Assembly (NCBI RefSeq): GCF_002072105.2
Contig: NZ_MTBC01000002.1
Span: 248,001 to 312,000 of the forward strand
DNA: 64,000 nt
Reading direction: 5' to 3'
From: Croceivirga radicis
GTDB taxonomy: Bacteria; Bacteroidota; Bacteroidia; Flavobacteriales; Flavobacteriaceae
The notes beneath the pieces are model-generated. The model ran no database searches. It was not told the DNA's origin and worked only from the letters and a program-made list of their open reading frames with translations. Position numbers and translations under genes: made by a program. Shown here piece by piece: positions 26,933 to 35,737 of the stretch (within the stretch, counting starts at the first letter, position 1; every line of letters starts with the position of its first letter).

Positions 26933-27727
26933 TTAGTTTATGTCTATTCCAACGTAATACCCTTCATTAGAGCGTACGTTAAAAACGGTTTCATCTTCAA
27001 AAAGTAAATATTGCCCTTTAATTCCCTTAAGAACACCTGTAAATGTTGGTGTTTTTTCTAGGTTTAGGCTCTTTACTTTTGAAGGGTATTGCAATACGGG
27101 AAAATCCAATTGGGTTTCCGTATTTGTTGCTATAAAATAATCTTGTGCTTCTGCGGGAATATGTGGTTTAAGTTTTTCTCGCCATGCTACCAAGTCTACA
27201 TCCTCCAAATTGTTCTTCAGCATCTTTTGCCAGCTGGTTTTATCGCTCACAAATTCTTTTAGTGCAACTTCTGTTATTCCGGCCAAGTAACGATTGGGTG
27301 TTTCCACTATTTCAATAGCCTCATGAGCACCCTGGTCTATCCAACGGGTAGGAACTTGAGATTTTCTGGTAACACCAACTTTTACATTGCTACTATTAGC
27401 CAAATACACAATATGGGGCTGCAGCTGCATTCTTTTTTCATAGTCCAAATCTCGTTCCTCTTGGTCTAAATGGGCTTTGCTCAATTCGGGTTTCATAATC
27501 CAATCTGCGGCCTGTGGTACCTCAAAAAAACAAGTTCTACAAAATCCTTGTCGGTAAATGGGTTTGTCCAAACCACAGTTAAGGCATTCATATTTTATAA
27601 AGGATATTTTTATTGTTTTATCCAATACCTGATTCATATGTATAAAATCTGAACCCAGCATAAGATAATACTGTATGGGCGACTTAAATTCGGTACGCAT
27701 TTTCTTTAAAACACCTTCGTAAATCAT
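26933..27727 (-). CDS. DUF2797 family protein
   Basis: A 264-residue cytosolic protein of the DUF2797 family. A four-Cys cluster of zinc-ribbon type is visible (CLNCGLDKPIYRQGFCRTC, about residues 35-53), followed by the conserved segment HIVYLANSSNVKVGVTRKSQ and the motif RWIDQGA, which resembles a GIY-YIG-like core. The biochemical role is not established. It is cotranscribed with csaA and divergent from the GH3 gene. Confidence 0.85.
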   Translation of the reverse strand: MIYEGVLKKMRTEFKSPIQYYLMLGSDFIHMNQVLDKTIKISFIKYECLNCGLDKPIYRQGFCRTCFFEVPQAADWIMKPELSKAHLDQEERDLDYEKRMQLQPHIVYLANSSNVKVGVTRKSQVPTRWIDQGAHEAIEIVETPNRYLAGITEVALKEFVSDKTSWQKMLKNNLEDVDLVAWREKLKPHIPAEAQDYFIATNTETQLDFPVLQYPSKVKSLNLEKTPTFTGVLKGIKGQYLLFEDETVFNVRSNEGYYVGIDIN

Positions 27728-27810
27728 GCAATAGTTTTATTTGAACAAATTTGAAATAAAAGTTATTTTAGCTATTGGCGCTAAAACTATTTAGCCCAAA
27801 AATACCGAAA

Positions 27811-29325
27811 ATGCCAATACCATTATTCAATTCCATTGCCTCGTGGTTGCTTAAAAAACGCTTCCATCAAATAGAACTTTTTTTAAAGTATCCTATAGAT
27901 GTACAAAAGGATGTATTAAGGCACTTGATAACCTATGCAAAACATACCCAATTGGGCAAGCAATATGATTTTGCTAGTATAAAAACCTATGAAGATTTTG
28001 TAGCAAGGGTGCCAATAGTACAGTATGAAGAGGTGGCACCTCTAATTGAACGTACCCGTAAGGGTGAGCAAAATTTATTTTGGCCTACCAATATAAAGTG
28101 GTTTGCAAAAAGTAGTGGTACCACCAATGCCAAAAGTAAATTTATACCAGTAAGCACAGAGGCATTGGAAGACTGCCACTATAAATCTGGAAAAGATTTA
28201 CTGTGTTTATATCTAAACAATAATGAGAATTCCCAGCTATTTACGGGCAAGAGTTTGCGTTTGGGAGGTAGCAAAGAACTGTACGAGGATAATGGTAGTT
28301 TTTTTGGTGATTTGTCTGCCATACTAATTGATAACATGCCACTATGGGCAGAATATAGCAGCACGCCCAGCAACAAGGTATCTTTAATGAGTGAGTGGGA
28401 ACATAAGATGGCCGCTATTATAGAAGAAAGCATAAAAGAGAACGTTACCAGTTTGGCCGGTGTGCCTTCATGGATGTTGGTGTTGCTAAACAATGTTTTA
28501 GAAAAAACGGGAAAAGACCATTTATTTCAAATATGGGAGAATCTGGAGGTTTATTTTCATGGAGGGGTATCTTTTGCGCCATACCGTGAGCAGTATAAGA
28601 AATTACTTCCCAGAAAACGTTTTAATTATTACGAAACCTACAATGCATCAGAAGGTTTTTTTGGAATTCAAGACCGCAATAATTCGGATGAGCTTTTATT
28701 AATGTTGGACTACGGTATTTTTTATGAGTTTATCCCTATGGATTTGGAAGCCGGTAGTACAGCAACGGCAGTTCCGCTTTGGGAGGTGAAAAAAGGAGTG
28801 AACTATGCTCTTGTTATTACAACCAATGCTGGTTTGTGGCGCTATAAAATAGGAGATACGGTTAGATTTACCTCTCTTGATCCTTATCGAATTAAGATAA
28901 CAGGTAGGACCAAACATCACATTAATGTTTTTGGGGAGGAGTTGATAATAGAAAATGCAGAGGAAGCACTTAAACAGGTTTGTTTAAAGACCGATTCGCA
29001 AATTAAGGACTATACCGTGGCCCCAATCTTTATGAAGGATAACGATAAAGGCGCGCATGAGTGGATAATTGAGTTTAGAAAAGCACCGGAAGATGTGGCT
29101 TATTTTGCGGAATTATTGGACAATGCCCTAAAAGCGCTTAATTCTGATTACGAAGCCAAGCGCTACAACAACATTACCCTAAATATACCACAGTTACATG
29201 TAGCTAGGCAAAATTTGTTCTATGATTGGTTAAAATCTAAAGATAAATTAGGGGGACAACATAAGATTCCAAGGTTATCTAACAGCAGAGAGTATTTAGA
29301 GGAATTATTGCAATTGAATGGATAG
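27811..29325 (+). CDS. GH3 auxin-responsive promoter family protein (acyl-adenylating)
   Basis: A 504-residue member of the GH3 family, the ANL-type enzymes that in plants join acyl acids to amino acids through an acyl-adenylate. The ATP-binding motif AKSSGTTNAKSKFIPVS is present (about 105-121), as is the later adenylate-binding region YYETYNASEGFFG and the hinge-like YKIGDTVRFTSLDPYRIKITGR. ATG 27811 is chosen; the upstream in-frame TTG 27775 adds 12 residues not needed by the fold. Bacterial GH3 proteins are widespread in Bacteroidota, but their substrates are unknown. It is divergent from DUF2797-csaA. Confidence 0.9.
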   Translation: MPIPLFNSIASWLLKKRFHQIELFLKYPIDVQKDVLRHLITYAKHTQLGKQYDFASIKTYEDFVARVPIVQYEEVAPLIERTRKGEQNLFWPTNIKWFAKSSGTTNAKSKFIPVSTEALEDCHYKSGKDLLCLYLNNNENSQLFTGKSLRLGGSKELYEDNGSFFGDLSAILIDNMPLWAEYSSTPSNKVSLMSEWEHKMAAIIEESIKENVTSLAGVPSWMLVLLNNVLEKTGKDHLFQIWENLEVYFHGGVSFAPYREQYKKLLPRKRFNYYETYNASEGFFGIQDRNNSDELLLMLDYGIFYEFIPMDLEAGSTATAVPLWEVKKGVNYALVITTNAGLWRYKIGDTVRFTSLDPYRIKITGRTKHHINVFGEELIIENAEEALKQVCLKTDSQIKDYTVAPIFMKDNDKGAHEWIIEFRKAPEDVAYFAELLDNALKALNSDYEAKRYNNITLNIPQLHVARQNLFYDWLKSKDKLGGQHKIPRLSNSREYLEELLQLNG

Positions 29326-29360
29326 TGCCATTTAAGCTTTTGGATTTAAATTACACGGTG

Positions 29361-29380
29361 TTACGCAAACGTTTTCGTAA
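29361..29380. promoter_or_regulatory. LacI-like palindromic operator candidate
   Basis: TTACGCAAACGTTTTCGTAA is a 20-bp dyad with nine of ten positions paired and a central AAACGTTT core typical of LacI-family operators. It lies 36 bases after the GH3 gene and 108 bases before the small hydrolase gene. No LacI gene is in the window. Confidence 0.45.
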
Positions 29381-29488
29381 TAATTGTGTTTTTTATCGAG
29401 ATTATCATGTACTTGCCCAATATTTTAGAAATATTCTCGTTTTCTACTCACTTTTAAGAAACTAAACTAAAATCTTAAAGCATTAACT

Positions 29489-30031
29489 ATGGCAGAAAAA
29501 CTGATTGTCCTATCAGATATGTGGGGCGTAAAGAAAGGACTTTGGATAACTTCCTATTTTGGTTATTTACAGCAATATTATGATATTGAGTTTTATGATA
29601 TTCAACAGTTGGCCAATTTAGAATTGCCGGTTAATACAGGAGAAAATATACACAAGGCATTTGTAGAAGGCGGATTGGAAACTGCTGCCGCGCATTTAAA
29701 AAGTAAGGTAAAAGAGGCTAAACACATCTTGGCATTTAGCGCTGGTGGCACCATAGCTTGGAAAGCAGCACTTTTGGGAATGCCATTAAAATCTTTAACC
29801 GCAATTTCTGCAACAAGATTGAGATTTGAAAAAGAACGTCCTTTGTGCAAAGCCGTGAATTTGGTTTATGGTGATTTGGATAAGTATAAACCTAAAGCAG
29901 ATTGGTTCAAGACCATGAAACTAGAACCTACTATAATCCAAAATTTTGGGCACGAACTCTATTCAGACGAAAAATATATAAGCGAAATTTGTATGGAGCT
30001 TTTAAATAAAGTGACCAAAAAGGCGGTATAA
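29489..30031 (+). CDS. Small alpha/beta-hydrolase-fold protein
   Basis: A 180-residue compact protein. The nucleophile elbow reads AFSAGG (Ser84), a possible acid residue lies in VYGDLDKY (129-131) and the His in NFGHELY (His155), giving a full Ser-Asp-His set in the right order. There is no signal peptide. It stands alone, preceded by a LacI-like dyad and followed by a strong bidirectional terminator. The substrate is unknown; small cytosolic esterases of this size are diverse. Confidence 0.78.
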   Translation: MAEKLIVLSDMWGVKKGLWITSYFGYLQQYYDIEFYDIQQLANLELPVNTGENIHKAFVEGGLETAAAHLKSKVKEAKHILAFSAGGTIAWKAALLGMPLKSLTAISATRLRFEKERPLCKAVNLVYGDLDKYKPKADWFKTMKLEPTIIQNFGHELYSDEKYISEICMELLNKVTKKAV

Positions 30032-30046
30032 TACGCCAAACATGCC

Positions 30047-30084
30047 AAACAAAAAACGGGACCATTTGGTCCCGTTTTTTGTTT
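30047..30084. terminator. Strong bidirectional terminator
   Basis: A perfect 18-bp stem (30047-30064 with 30067-30084) with core CGGGACCA/TGGTCCCG is flanked by A and T tracts, so it works on both strands. It separates the convergent hydrolase and clpX genes. Confidence 0.92.
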
Positions 30085-30097
30085 GTGGTATAAACCT

Positions 30098-31333
30098 TTA
30101 TGAAACTGCCTTTAGTTTCTTTATGGTTTCATAAGAAAGCTTTTCTTCAGCGTAGTCTTTGGTTACCTTAAACTCGTTTTCATCGCTACTAGGTAGGGTA
30201 AACATGGCATCGGTAAAAATTGCTTCGCATAAAGAGCGCAATCCTCTGGCCCCAAGTTTGTATTCAATTGCTTTCTCAACAATATAATCTAGCGCATGTT
30301 CTGTAATGGTGAATTGTATATCATCCATTGCAAAAAGCTTCTCGTATTGCTTTATTATAGCATTTTTTGGTTCGGTAAGAATAGCTCTTAACGTCTTTTT
30401 GTCTAACGGGTTCATGTGGGTAAGTACCGGTAATCTACCAATAATTTCCGGTATCAATCCAAATTCCTTAAGATCCTTTGGAATAATATATTGCAATATA
30501 TTCTCGCTATCTAAATTATCTTCAGCTTTAGAGGCACTATAGCCCACAGCTTGCATATTTAATCTTTTGGTGATAATGCGTTCAATACCATCAAAAGCAC
30601 CGCCAGCTATGAACAGAATATTTTCCGTATTAACTTCTATGAACTTTTGGTCTGGATGTTTTCTACCTCCTTTTGGAGGAACATTTACCGTAGTTCCTTC
30701 CAATAACTTTAGCAAGCCTTGCTGTACGCCTTCTCCAGAAACGTCTCTGGTAATGGAAGGATTATCGCTTTTACGGGCAATTTTATCTATTTCATCAATA
30801 AATACAATGCCACGTTCTGCCTTGTCCAAATTATAATCTGCCGCTTGTAGCAACCTGGTAAGGATGCTTTCCACATCTTCCCCAACATAACCGGCTTCTG
30901 TTAAAACAGTTGCGTCAACAATAGCTAAGGGTACGTTAAGCATTTTGGCAATTGTTTTCGCCATTAGGGTTTTGCCCGTACCCGTTTGCCCAACCATAAC
31001 GATATTACTTTTTTGTATTTCTATACCGTCTTCTGCATTTTTTGGTTGTAATAGCCTTTTGTAATGGTTATAAACGGCAACACTCATAACCTTTTTTGTC
31101 CTTTCTTGGCCAATTATAAATGTGTCCAAGAAGTCTTTGATCTCTAGCGGTTTTTTTAGAACCAGTTCTGAGGACAAATCATTGTTTTTTGCTTGCTTAG
31201 ATTCTTCTGAGACAATGCTGTAAGCTTGTTCTATACAGCGGTCACAAATGTGCGCGTCCAAACCAGCAATCAATAAATTGGTTTCTGATTTTTTTCTGCC
31301 ACAGAATGAACATTCTAAATTCTCCTTCGCCAT
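30098..31333 (-). CDS. clpX: ATP-dependent Clp protease ATP-binding subunit ClpX
   Basis: A 411-residue AAA+ unfoldase. The N-terminal zinc-binding domain uses Cys8, Cys11, Cys30 and Cys33. Walker A is GQTGTGKT (Lys121), Walker [12 protein letters not shown], followed by the pore and sensor motifs. It feeds unfolded, tagged proteins to ClpP. It follows clpP by 86 bases on the same strand, with no hairpin between, so the two are probably cotranscribed. Confidence 0.98.
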   Translation of the reverse strand: MAKENLECSFCGRKKSETNLLIAGLDAHICDRCIEQAYSIVSEESKQAKNNDLSSELVLKKPLEIKDFLDTFIIGQERTKKVMSVAVYNHYKRLLQPKNAEDGIEIQKSNIVMVGQTGTGKTLMAKTIAKMLNVPLAIVDATVLTEAGYVGEDVESILTRLLQAADYNLDKAERGIVFIDEIDKIARKSDNPSITRDVSGEGVQQGLLKLLEGTTVNVPPKGGRKHPDQKFIEVNTENILFIAGGAFDGIERIITKRLNMQAVGYSASKAEDNLDSENILQYIIPKDLKEFGLIPEIIGRLPVLTHMNPLDKKTLRAILTEPKNAIIKQYEKLFAMDDIQFTITEHALDYIVEKAIEYKLGARGLRSLCEAIFTDAMFTLPSSDENEFKVTKDYAEEKLSYETIKKLKAVS

Positions 31334-31419
31334 TATGCTTTTGTACTTGAATTCTATTTAACGGTAATATTGTAATTAAATTTTTACCGTTTCGATGAAC
31401 GACAGTTCGTACATCGAAT

Positions 31420-32100
31420 TTATGCTTTGTCTCTAGTTAAAATTTCGTCTATCATACCATATTCTTTGGCTTGATCCGCTTTCATCCAAAAATCACGGTC
31501 GCTATCTTCATAAACCTTATCAAAGGTTTGGCCAGAATGTTTAGCTATGATGTCGTATAACTCATCTTTAATTTTCAATACCTCTTTAGCTGCAATTTCA
31601 ATATCGCTTGCCTGCCCTTGGGCCCCAGATAAAGGTTGGTGGATCATAATTCTAGAATGGGGTAGGGCGCTACGTTTACCATTTTCTCCTGCGCACAAAA
31701 GAACGGCGCCCATAGAGGCGGCTATACCGGTACAAATTGTGGCAACATCTGGTTTAATAAACTGCATGGTGTCATAAATACCTAACCCAGCGTAAACACC
31801 ACCACCAGGAGAGTTAATATATATAGAGATGTCTTTATTGGCATCTGTACTTTCCAAAAACAATAATTGTGCTTGCACAATATTGGCTACTTGGTCATTA
31901 ATACCTGTTCCTAAAAAGATAATTCTATCCATCATTAAACGAGAGAAAACATCAAATACTGCAATATTTAGTTGTCTTTCTTCTATAATGTTAGGGGTAA
32001 GGTTTACTGGGAACATACTGCTTACGATTTTATCGTAATACATGCTGTTAACTCCATGATGCTTAGTAGCGTATTTTTCAAATTCTTTTCCGTAATCCAT
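31420..32100 (-). CDS. clpP: ATP-dependent Clp protease proteolytic subunit ClpP
   Basis: A 226-residue serine protease. The triad is Ser129 (GIAASMG), His154 (MIHQP) and Asp203 (DRDFWM). The N-terminal part, about 25 residues longer than in E. coli, is probably a propeptide region. It lies downstream of tig, but an intrinsic terminator at 32126-32160 sits between them, so clpP may have its own promoter or depend on read-through. Confidence 0.98.
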   Translation of the reverse strand: MDYGKEFEKYATKHHGVNSMYYDKIVSSMFPVNLTPNIIEERQLNIAVFDVFSRLMMDRIIFLGTGINDQVANIVQAQLLFLESTDANKDISIYINSPGGGVYAGLGIYDTMQFIKPDVATICTGIAASMGAVLLCAGENGKRSALPHSRIMIHQPLSGAQGQASDIEIAAKEVLKIKDELYDIIAKHSGQTFDKVYEDSDRDFWMKADQAKEYGMIDEILTRDKA

Positions 32101-32125
32101 AGGATTTTATCGCTTATTTTTAGAC

Positions 32126-32160
32126 AAAAAAAAGGTTCTGAAATAGAAAATTTCAGAACC
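32126..32160 (-). terminator. Intrinsic terminator between tig and clpP
   Basis: An 11-bp perfect stem, GGTTCTGAAAT (32134-32144) with its complement (32150-32160), runs into eight T on the minus strand. It lies 25 bases after the tig stop and 34 before the clpP start. Confidence 0.88.
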
Positions 32161-32184
32161 GTAAAGATACAATTATTTAAAACG

Positions 32185-33507
32185 CTATCCGTAAACCTCT
32201 TTTACAAAGTTCTCATAGCTTACCTCTTTAGCCTTAAGATTAGCTTTTTCTTTATAAAGATCTAACAATTTTTGGCTCATTAGCTGCTCAGAAAGACGCT
32301 TAACTTCATCTTGGTTGCCTAATACTCTAGCGGCAATACCTTCTAACTCTTCTTCCTTTGGATCTAATTGTCCGTATTGCGCCATTTGGGTTTTAATAAA
32401 TCCTTTGGCGAACTCTTTAAGCTCATCAAACTGCACCTGAAGGTCGTTATCTTTTATGATTTTTCCTTCAATTAGTTGATAACGTAAACCTTTTTCAGAC
32501 TTTTCGTATTCTTCCTCTGCTTCTGCTTCCGTTAGCTCTTTTTCACCACTAAATTGAATCCATTTTTTAAGAAAACCGGCAGGTAGTTCAAAAGTAGTTT
32601 CGTCTATAAGCTTTTCGGTAACATCGTTCAATAATTTCTGATCCGCTTGTTGCTCAAATTGCTTTTCGGAATCTTCTTTTATTTTGTCCTTCATTTCTTT
32701 TTCTGAAGTAACGTTATCTTTTCCAAAAAGTTTATCGAACAATTCTTGATTTAATTCTGCGGGTTCTCTTTCATTGATTTCTTCAATGGTGAATTCTAAA
32801 TTAATTTTTAAATCTTTAACCTCATCATTAGACAAACCTGTAGCAGAGGCCAACATGTAATCTTCTGCAAATAAGCCTTTGGTGTTCAAAGTAACGGTAT
32901 CACCTACCTTTTTACCTACTAAAGCGTCTTTTGCTTTTTTACTTTTAAGTTTGTCTACTTCTACGGTAGTGGTTTTAGTAATTTCCTTTTCGCTATAGGT
33001 AAAGGTTCCCGTAACCTCACTGTTTTTTTCTACTGTATCCTTAGAGATGATTTTACCGTATTGTTTTTGAATACGTTCTACCTGCTCATCTACCATTTTT
33101 TTGTCAGCAACTATTTTGTACTGGGTAATGGCTTTTTTTGTTTTCAATTTAACATCAAAATCCGGAGCTAGACCTAATTCAAACTCAAAGTCTAAAGTAT
33201 CACTATCCCAATCAAAATTATCTTGCTGTTTTGGTAGTGGATTACCAAGAACATCTAATTTTTCTTCGGTTAGGTATTTGTTAAGATTGTCTTGTAATAA
33301 CTTATTTACTTCGTCTACCAATACGGCCTTACCGTATTGTTTTTTTATCAGTCCCATTGGAACCTGTCCTTTTCTAAAGCCAGGAATATTGGCTTGTTTT
33401 CTGTAATTCTTGAGAATATCGTTTACCTTGTCTTCATAATCCGCTTTGGTAATCTCAACCTTTACAACTGCATTTAAATCGTCTATCTGCTCTTTGGAAA
33501 TATTCAT
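32185..33507 (-). CDS. tig: Trigger factor (ribosome-bound chaperone)
   Basis: A 440-residue trigger factor. The ribosome-docking signature is GFRKGQVPMGLIKKQYG (about 43-59). A reduced PPIase-like middle region (about 150-245) and a long helical C-terminal chaperone domain follow. It binds nascent chains at the ribosome exit. The tig-clpP-clpX order is a classic proteostasis cluster. A textbook TTG-N17-TACTTTTG promoter lies just upstream. Confidence 0.96.
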   Translation of the reverse strand: MNISKEQIDDLNAVVKVEITKADYEDKVNDILKNYRKQANIPGFRKGQVPMGLIKKQYGKAVLVDEVNKLLQDNLNKYLTEEKLDVLGNPLPKQQDNFDWDSDTLDFEFELGLAPDFDVKLKTKKAITQYKIVADKKMVDEQVERIQKQYGKIISKDTVEKNSEVTGTFTYSEKEITKTTTVEVDKLKSKKAKDALVGKKVGDTVTLNTKGLFAEDYMLASATGLSNDEVKDLKINLEFTIEEINEREPAELNQELFDKLFGKDNVTSEKEMKDKIKEDSEKQFEQQADQKLLNDVTEKLIDETTFELPAGFLKKWIQFSGEKELTEAEAEEEYEKSEKGLRYQLIEGKIIKDNDLQVQFDELKEFAKGFIKTQMAQYGQLDPKEEELEGIAARVLGNQDEVKRLSEQLMSQKLLDLYKEKANLKAKEVSYENFVKEVYG

Positions 33508-33535
33508 CTAAATATTCAATTTTATTGATGGCTGG

Positions 33536-33566
33536 CAAAAGTAGTACATTTTCTTTTGTTCAACAA
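33536..33566 (-). promoter_or_regulatory. tig promoter (Bacteroidota type)
   Basis: On the minus strand TACTTTTG (33543-33536) matches the -7 consensus TAnnTTTG, with TTG elements 17 and 20 bases upstream (33563-33561 and 33566-33564). The predicted start site lies about 20 bases before the tig start codon. Confidence 0.72.
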
Positions 33567-33599
33567 GTTTTTAAGCAATTGCAAATCAGTTAGTAAAGA

Positions 33600-33950
33600 T
33601 TAATTTTTAGTGTCTTCTTTTAGTAGTGAAAACAAGATAGATTGTAAAAAGGATAAGAGTAAGCTAAATAACAAAGCCCACCAAATACTACTTACACTAA
33701 ATCCGCTAATTACGCTGTCTGCTAGTAGGATTATAAGTGCATTAATGATTAATAGGAAAAGCCCTAAAGTAACAATGGTTATGGGTAGGGTTAAGATGAC
33801 CAAAATGGGTTTAACCAAAAAATTAAGCAGGCTTAGCACAATGGCTACAAGTATTGCGGTAAAATAACTGTCTACACCAACCCCAGGTAGAACATGTGCA
33901 AGTATAAATACAGCCACGGCACTAAGTAAGATTCTTAATATGAGTTTCAT
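33600..33950 (-). CDS. Phage_holin_4_2 / YvlD-like small membrane protein
   Basis: A 116-residue protein with four membrane helices. The pattern LNFLVKPILVILTLPITIVTLGLFLLIINALIILL (written here only as a position: residues 42-76) with the conserved N-x-x-x-x-P motif places it in the Phage_holin_4_2 family. Despite the name, such proteins are chromosomal and there is no phage context here. Role unknown; B. subtilis YvlD is linked to envelope stress. Confidence 0.85.
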   Translation of the reverse strand: MKLILRILLSAVAVFILAHVLPGVGVDSYFTAILVAIVLSLLNFLVKPILVILTLPITIVTLGLFLLIINALIILLADSVISGFSVSSIWWALLFSLLLSFLQSILFSLLKEDTKN

Positions 33951-33967
33951 AGTTTAAAATTTTGAGT

Positions 33968-33997
33968 AAAAAAAAGCATCGTTTTAAAACGATGCTT
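33968..33997 (-). terminator. Intrinsic terminator after the SGNH gene
   Basis: AAGCATCG pairs with CGATGCTT around a TTTTAAAA loop (33974-33997) and runs into eight T on the minus strand, 24 bases after the SGNH gene stop. Confidence 0.88.
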
Positions 33998-34020
33998 CTA
34001 ATTAACTGTTAAAGTTTGGA

Positions 34021-35604
34021 TTAGTTAATGTACAAACCAGTATAGTCTAGCGGATTTACGCTTGGCAATGTGGCATTGTATTTTGTTTCTATAGCGTCTA
34101 TAAATGCATTGGCCAATATTGCGTAACCTCTGGGCGATGGGTGAACACCGTCTAAAGAGAAACCGCCGCCCGTGCCAAAATCTGCGGTTACTTTACTGCC
34201 GTCTGCCAAGGTAATGCCATTCTCCCTAAGGTCTGTTAAGATTGCATTGGCATCAACAAATGCAATGTCAAACTGTGTGGCAAGACCTTGTATTAAGGTA
34301 TTTATACTTTCCATTGCAGTATTAGCTTCCATTTGTTCTGCTGGAGTTAAAACCCATTTGTCTTCTAAAGGGTATGTAATACCATTTACCGCTAATTGAC
34401 CGGCGGTAGCTGCAGGCAATCCTAAACCTTGTAGTGTTGCAAAAGCTTCTTCATTTAAAGTAGCTATAACATTGGAGCTTGGTAATACCAATAAATCATC
34501 TGCTGTGGTTTGTCTAGCCTGGCCATAAAGGAAACCTAAAACCTGGGCTGTACCGGCATCCGTGCCAACAGCTATTAGTGTTTGGGTTATTTGGGCAGAT
34601 AAGTCTACTAAACTTTCGTCTTTTATGATAACAGAACTAGCCGCTGTAGCAGAAAAAGTAAACTTACGTTCTGGAACCCCTAGCGCATCAAATACTTGGT
34701 TTAATCCTGCAAATTGAGCATTCAATGCAGGGATTTGCGGAGCAAAATCTGGATTGGCCGGACTTAAAGGTGCGTAAGGAACCGTTGTTAAATAGGGAAT
34801 AGTTGTTACATCTGGTAAATTTGCTATGACGCCTTTAGCACCATTGGCTGTCATGGTTTGCAAGATTGCTTGGATCGCACCTGCAACCACCATTGGATCG
34901 GAGATGTCATTGGAACCATAAGTAGATGGGTCTAAATTGCCCAATTGGTTTTCGCCATCACCACCAGCTGCTACATAGCCCAATACATCGTTATTGCCAA
35001 TCCATAATGTGAAAAAAGATGCATTTTGTGCCGCGGCATCTCCCAAAATGGTAGCGTCAGGAGCGGATGCAAAACGAGCAAAATAAGGGTTGGCTAACCC
35101 TAAAGCTACCCCTTGTACATTACCGTAACCAGGAGCTAAAACATGATAACTTTTAGCACCAGGTACACCCATATTGTTAAAAGGTCCTGAAAGTGTATTG
35201 GAAATTTCCGTAGAGCCTTGGCCTTCTACGTTAACAGGAGCCGGAGAGCCAGAAGTAAAAGATAGAATAAGTCTGTTTTGGCTAATTGCTTGTCCTCCAA
35301 GCGTCATGCCGCCCAAATTATCGTTCATAAAAGGAATGGAGAAATCCCCGCCACCAGCTTCTGCAAATGCACCGGCCAACATGTTAGGAAAAGAGGCTTC
35401 TTGCCCTGCAATAAAAAGGGCGTTATCAGAAAAACCTGCCGTCAAAGAGTTTCCTATAGAAACGTAATTAGAAAAGTCTGCAGATCCACTACTATAGTTT
35501 ACTGGATCTGGTTCCGGTGTTACCGTACCGTCTATAGTATCATCATCTTCACAAGAAATAAAGAGCAGCCCCATAATTGGTAAAAGGGCAAGGAACTTTT
35601 TCAT
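34021..35604 (-). CDS. SGNH/GDSL hydrolase lipoprotein
   Basis: A 527-residue lipoprotein with lipobox LFISC (Cys18) followed by acidic residues. SGNH blocks are visible: block I SIGNSLTAGF (Ser53), block III WIGNNDVLGY, and the C-terminal D-x-x-H (Asp485, His488 in DGVHPSPRGYA). It is probably an outer-membrane-anchored esterase or lipase. In many Bacteroidota such a gene stands beside a FadL-type fatty-acid porin, but no FadL gene is in the window. A full promoter and a 16-bp palindrome lie upstream; the palindrome also occurs before etfBA. Confidence 0.92.
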   Translation of the reverse strand: MKKFLALLPIMGLLFISCEDDDTIDGTVTPEPDPVNYSSGSADFSNYVSIGNSLTAGFSDNALFIAGQEASFPNMLAGAFAEAGGGDFSIPFMNDNLGGMTLGGQAISQNRLILSFTSGSPAPVNVEGQGSTEISNTLSGPFNNMGVPGAKSYHVLAPGYGNVQGVALGLANPYFARFASAPDATILGDAAAQNASFFTLWIGNNDVLGYVAAGGDGENQLGNLDPSTYGSNDISDPMVVAGAIQAILQTMTANGAKGVIANLPDVTTIPYLTTVPYAPLSPANPDFAPQIPALNAQFAGLNQVFDALGVPERKFTFSATAASSVIIKDESLVDLSAQITQTLIAVGTDAGTAQVLGFLYGQARQTTADDLLVLPSSNVIATLNEEAFATLQGLGLPAATAGQLAVNGITYPLEDKWVLTPAEQMEANTAMESINTLIQGLATQFDIAFVDANAILTDLRENGITLADGSKVTADFGTGGGFSLDGVHPSPRGYAILANAFIDAIETKYNATLPSVNPLDYTGLYIN

Positions 35605-35659
35605 ACACCTAAATATTTGAGTTAGTTTAAGTTGAAATTATTGTTAATATCAGTTAAAC

Positions 35660-35690
35660 CAAATCTAGATTATATTTATGATTCATGCAA
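35660..35690 (-). promoter_or_regulatory. Promoter of the SGNH lipoprotein gene
   Basis: On the minus strand TAGATTTG (35667-35660) is a perfect -7 element and TTG (35690-35688) lies 20 bases upstream, the standard spacing. The predicted 5' untranslated region is about 49 bases. Confidence 0.72.
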
Positions 35691-35706
35691 TTTTTAAGGA
35701 TAAAAA

Positions 35707-35722
35707 ATTATGCATGCATAAT
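35707..35722. promoter_or_regulatory. 16-bp palindrome, copy 1 of a shared operator candidate
   Basis: ATTATGCATGCATAAT is a perfect palindrome 17 bases upstream of the -33 element of the SGNH gene promoter. The identical 16 bases form the core of a longer palindrome upstream of etfB (59523-59550). No third copy of the TATGCATGCATA core was seen in the window. Confidence 0.6.
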
Positions 35723-35737
35723 AAAAACTGTTATTTT

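Noticed and set aside
29419-29435. AATATTT-TAG-AAATATT palindrome before the small hydrolase gene
   Set aside because: The arms are entirely A/T in an AT-rich genome and expected by chance; the LacI-like dyad nearby is the stronger signal.
33600-33950. Phage origin suggested by the holin family name
   Set aside because: The family is widespread as a chromosomal membrane protein, and no other phage gene, integrase or lysis gene is nearby.
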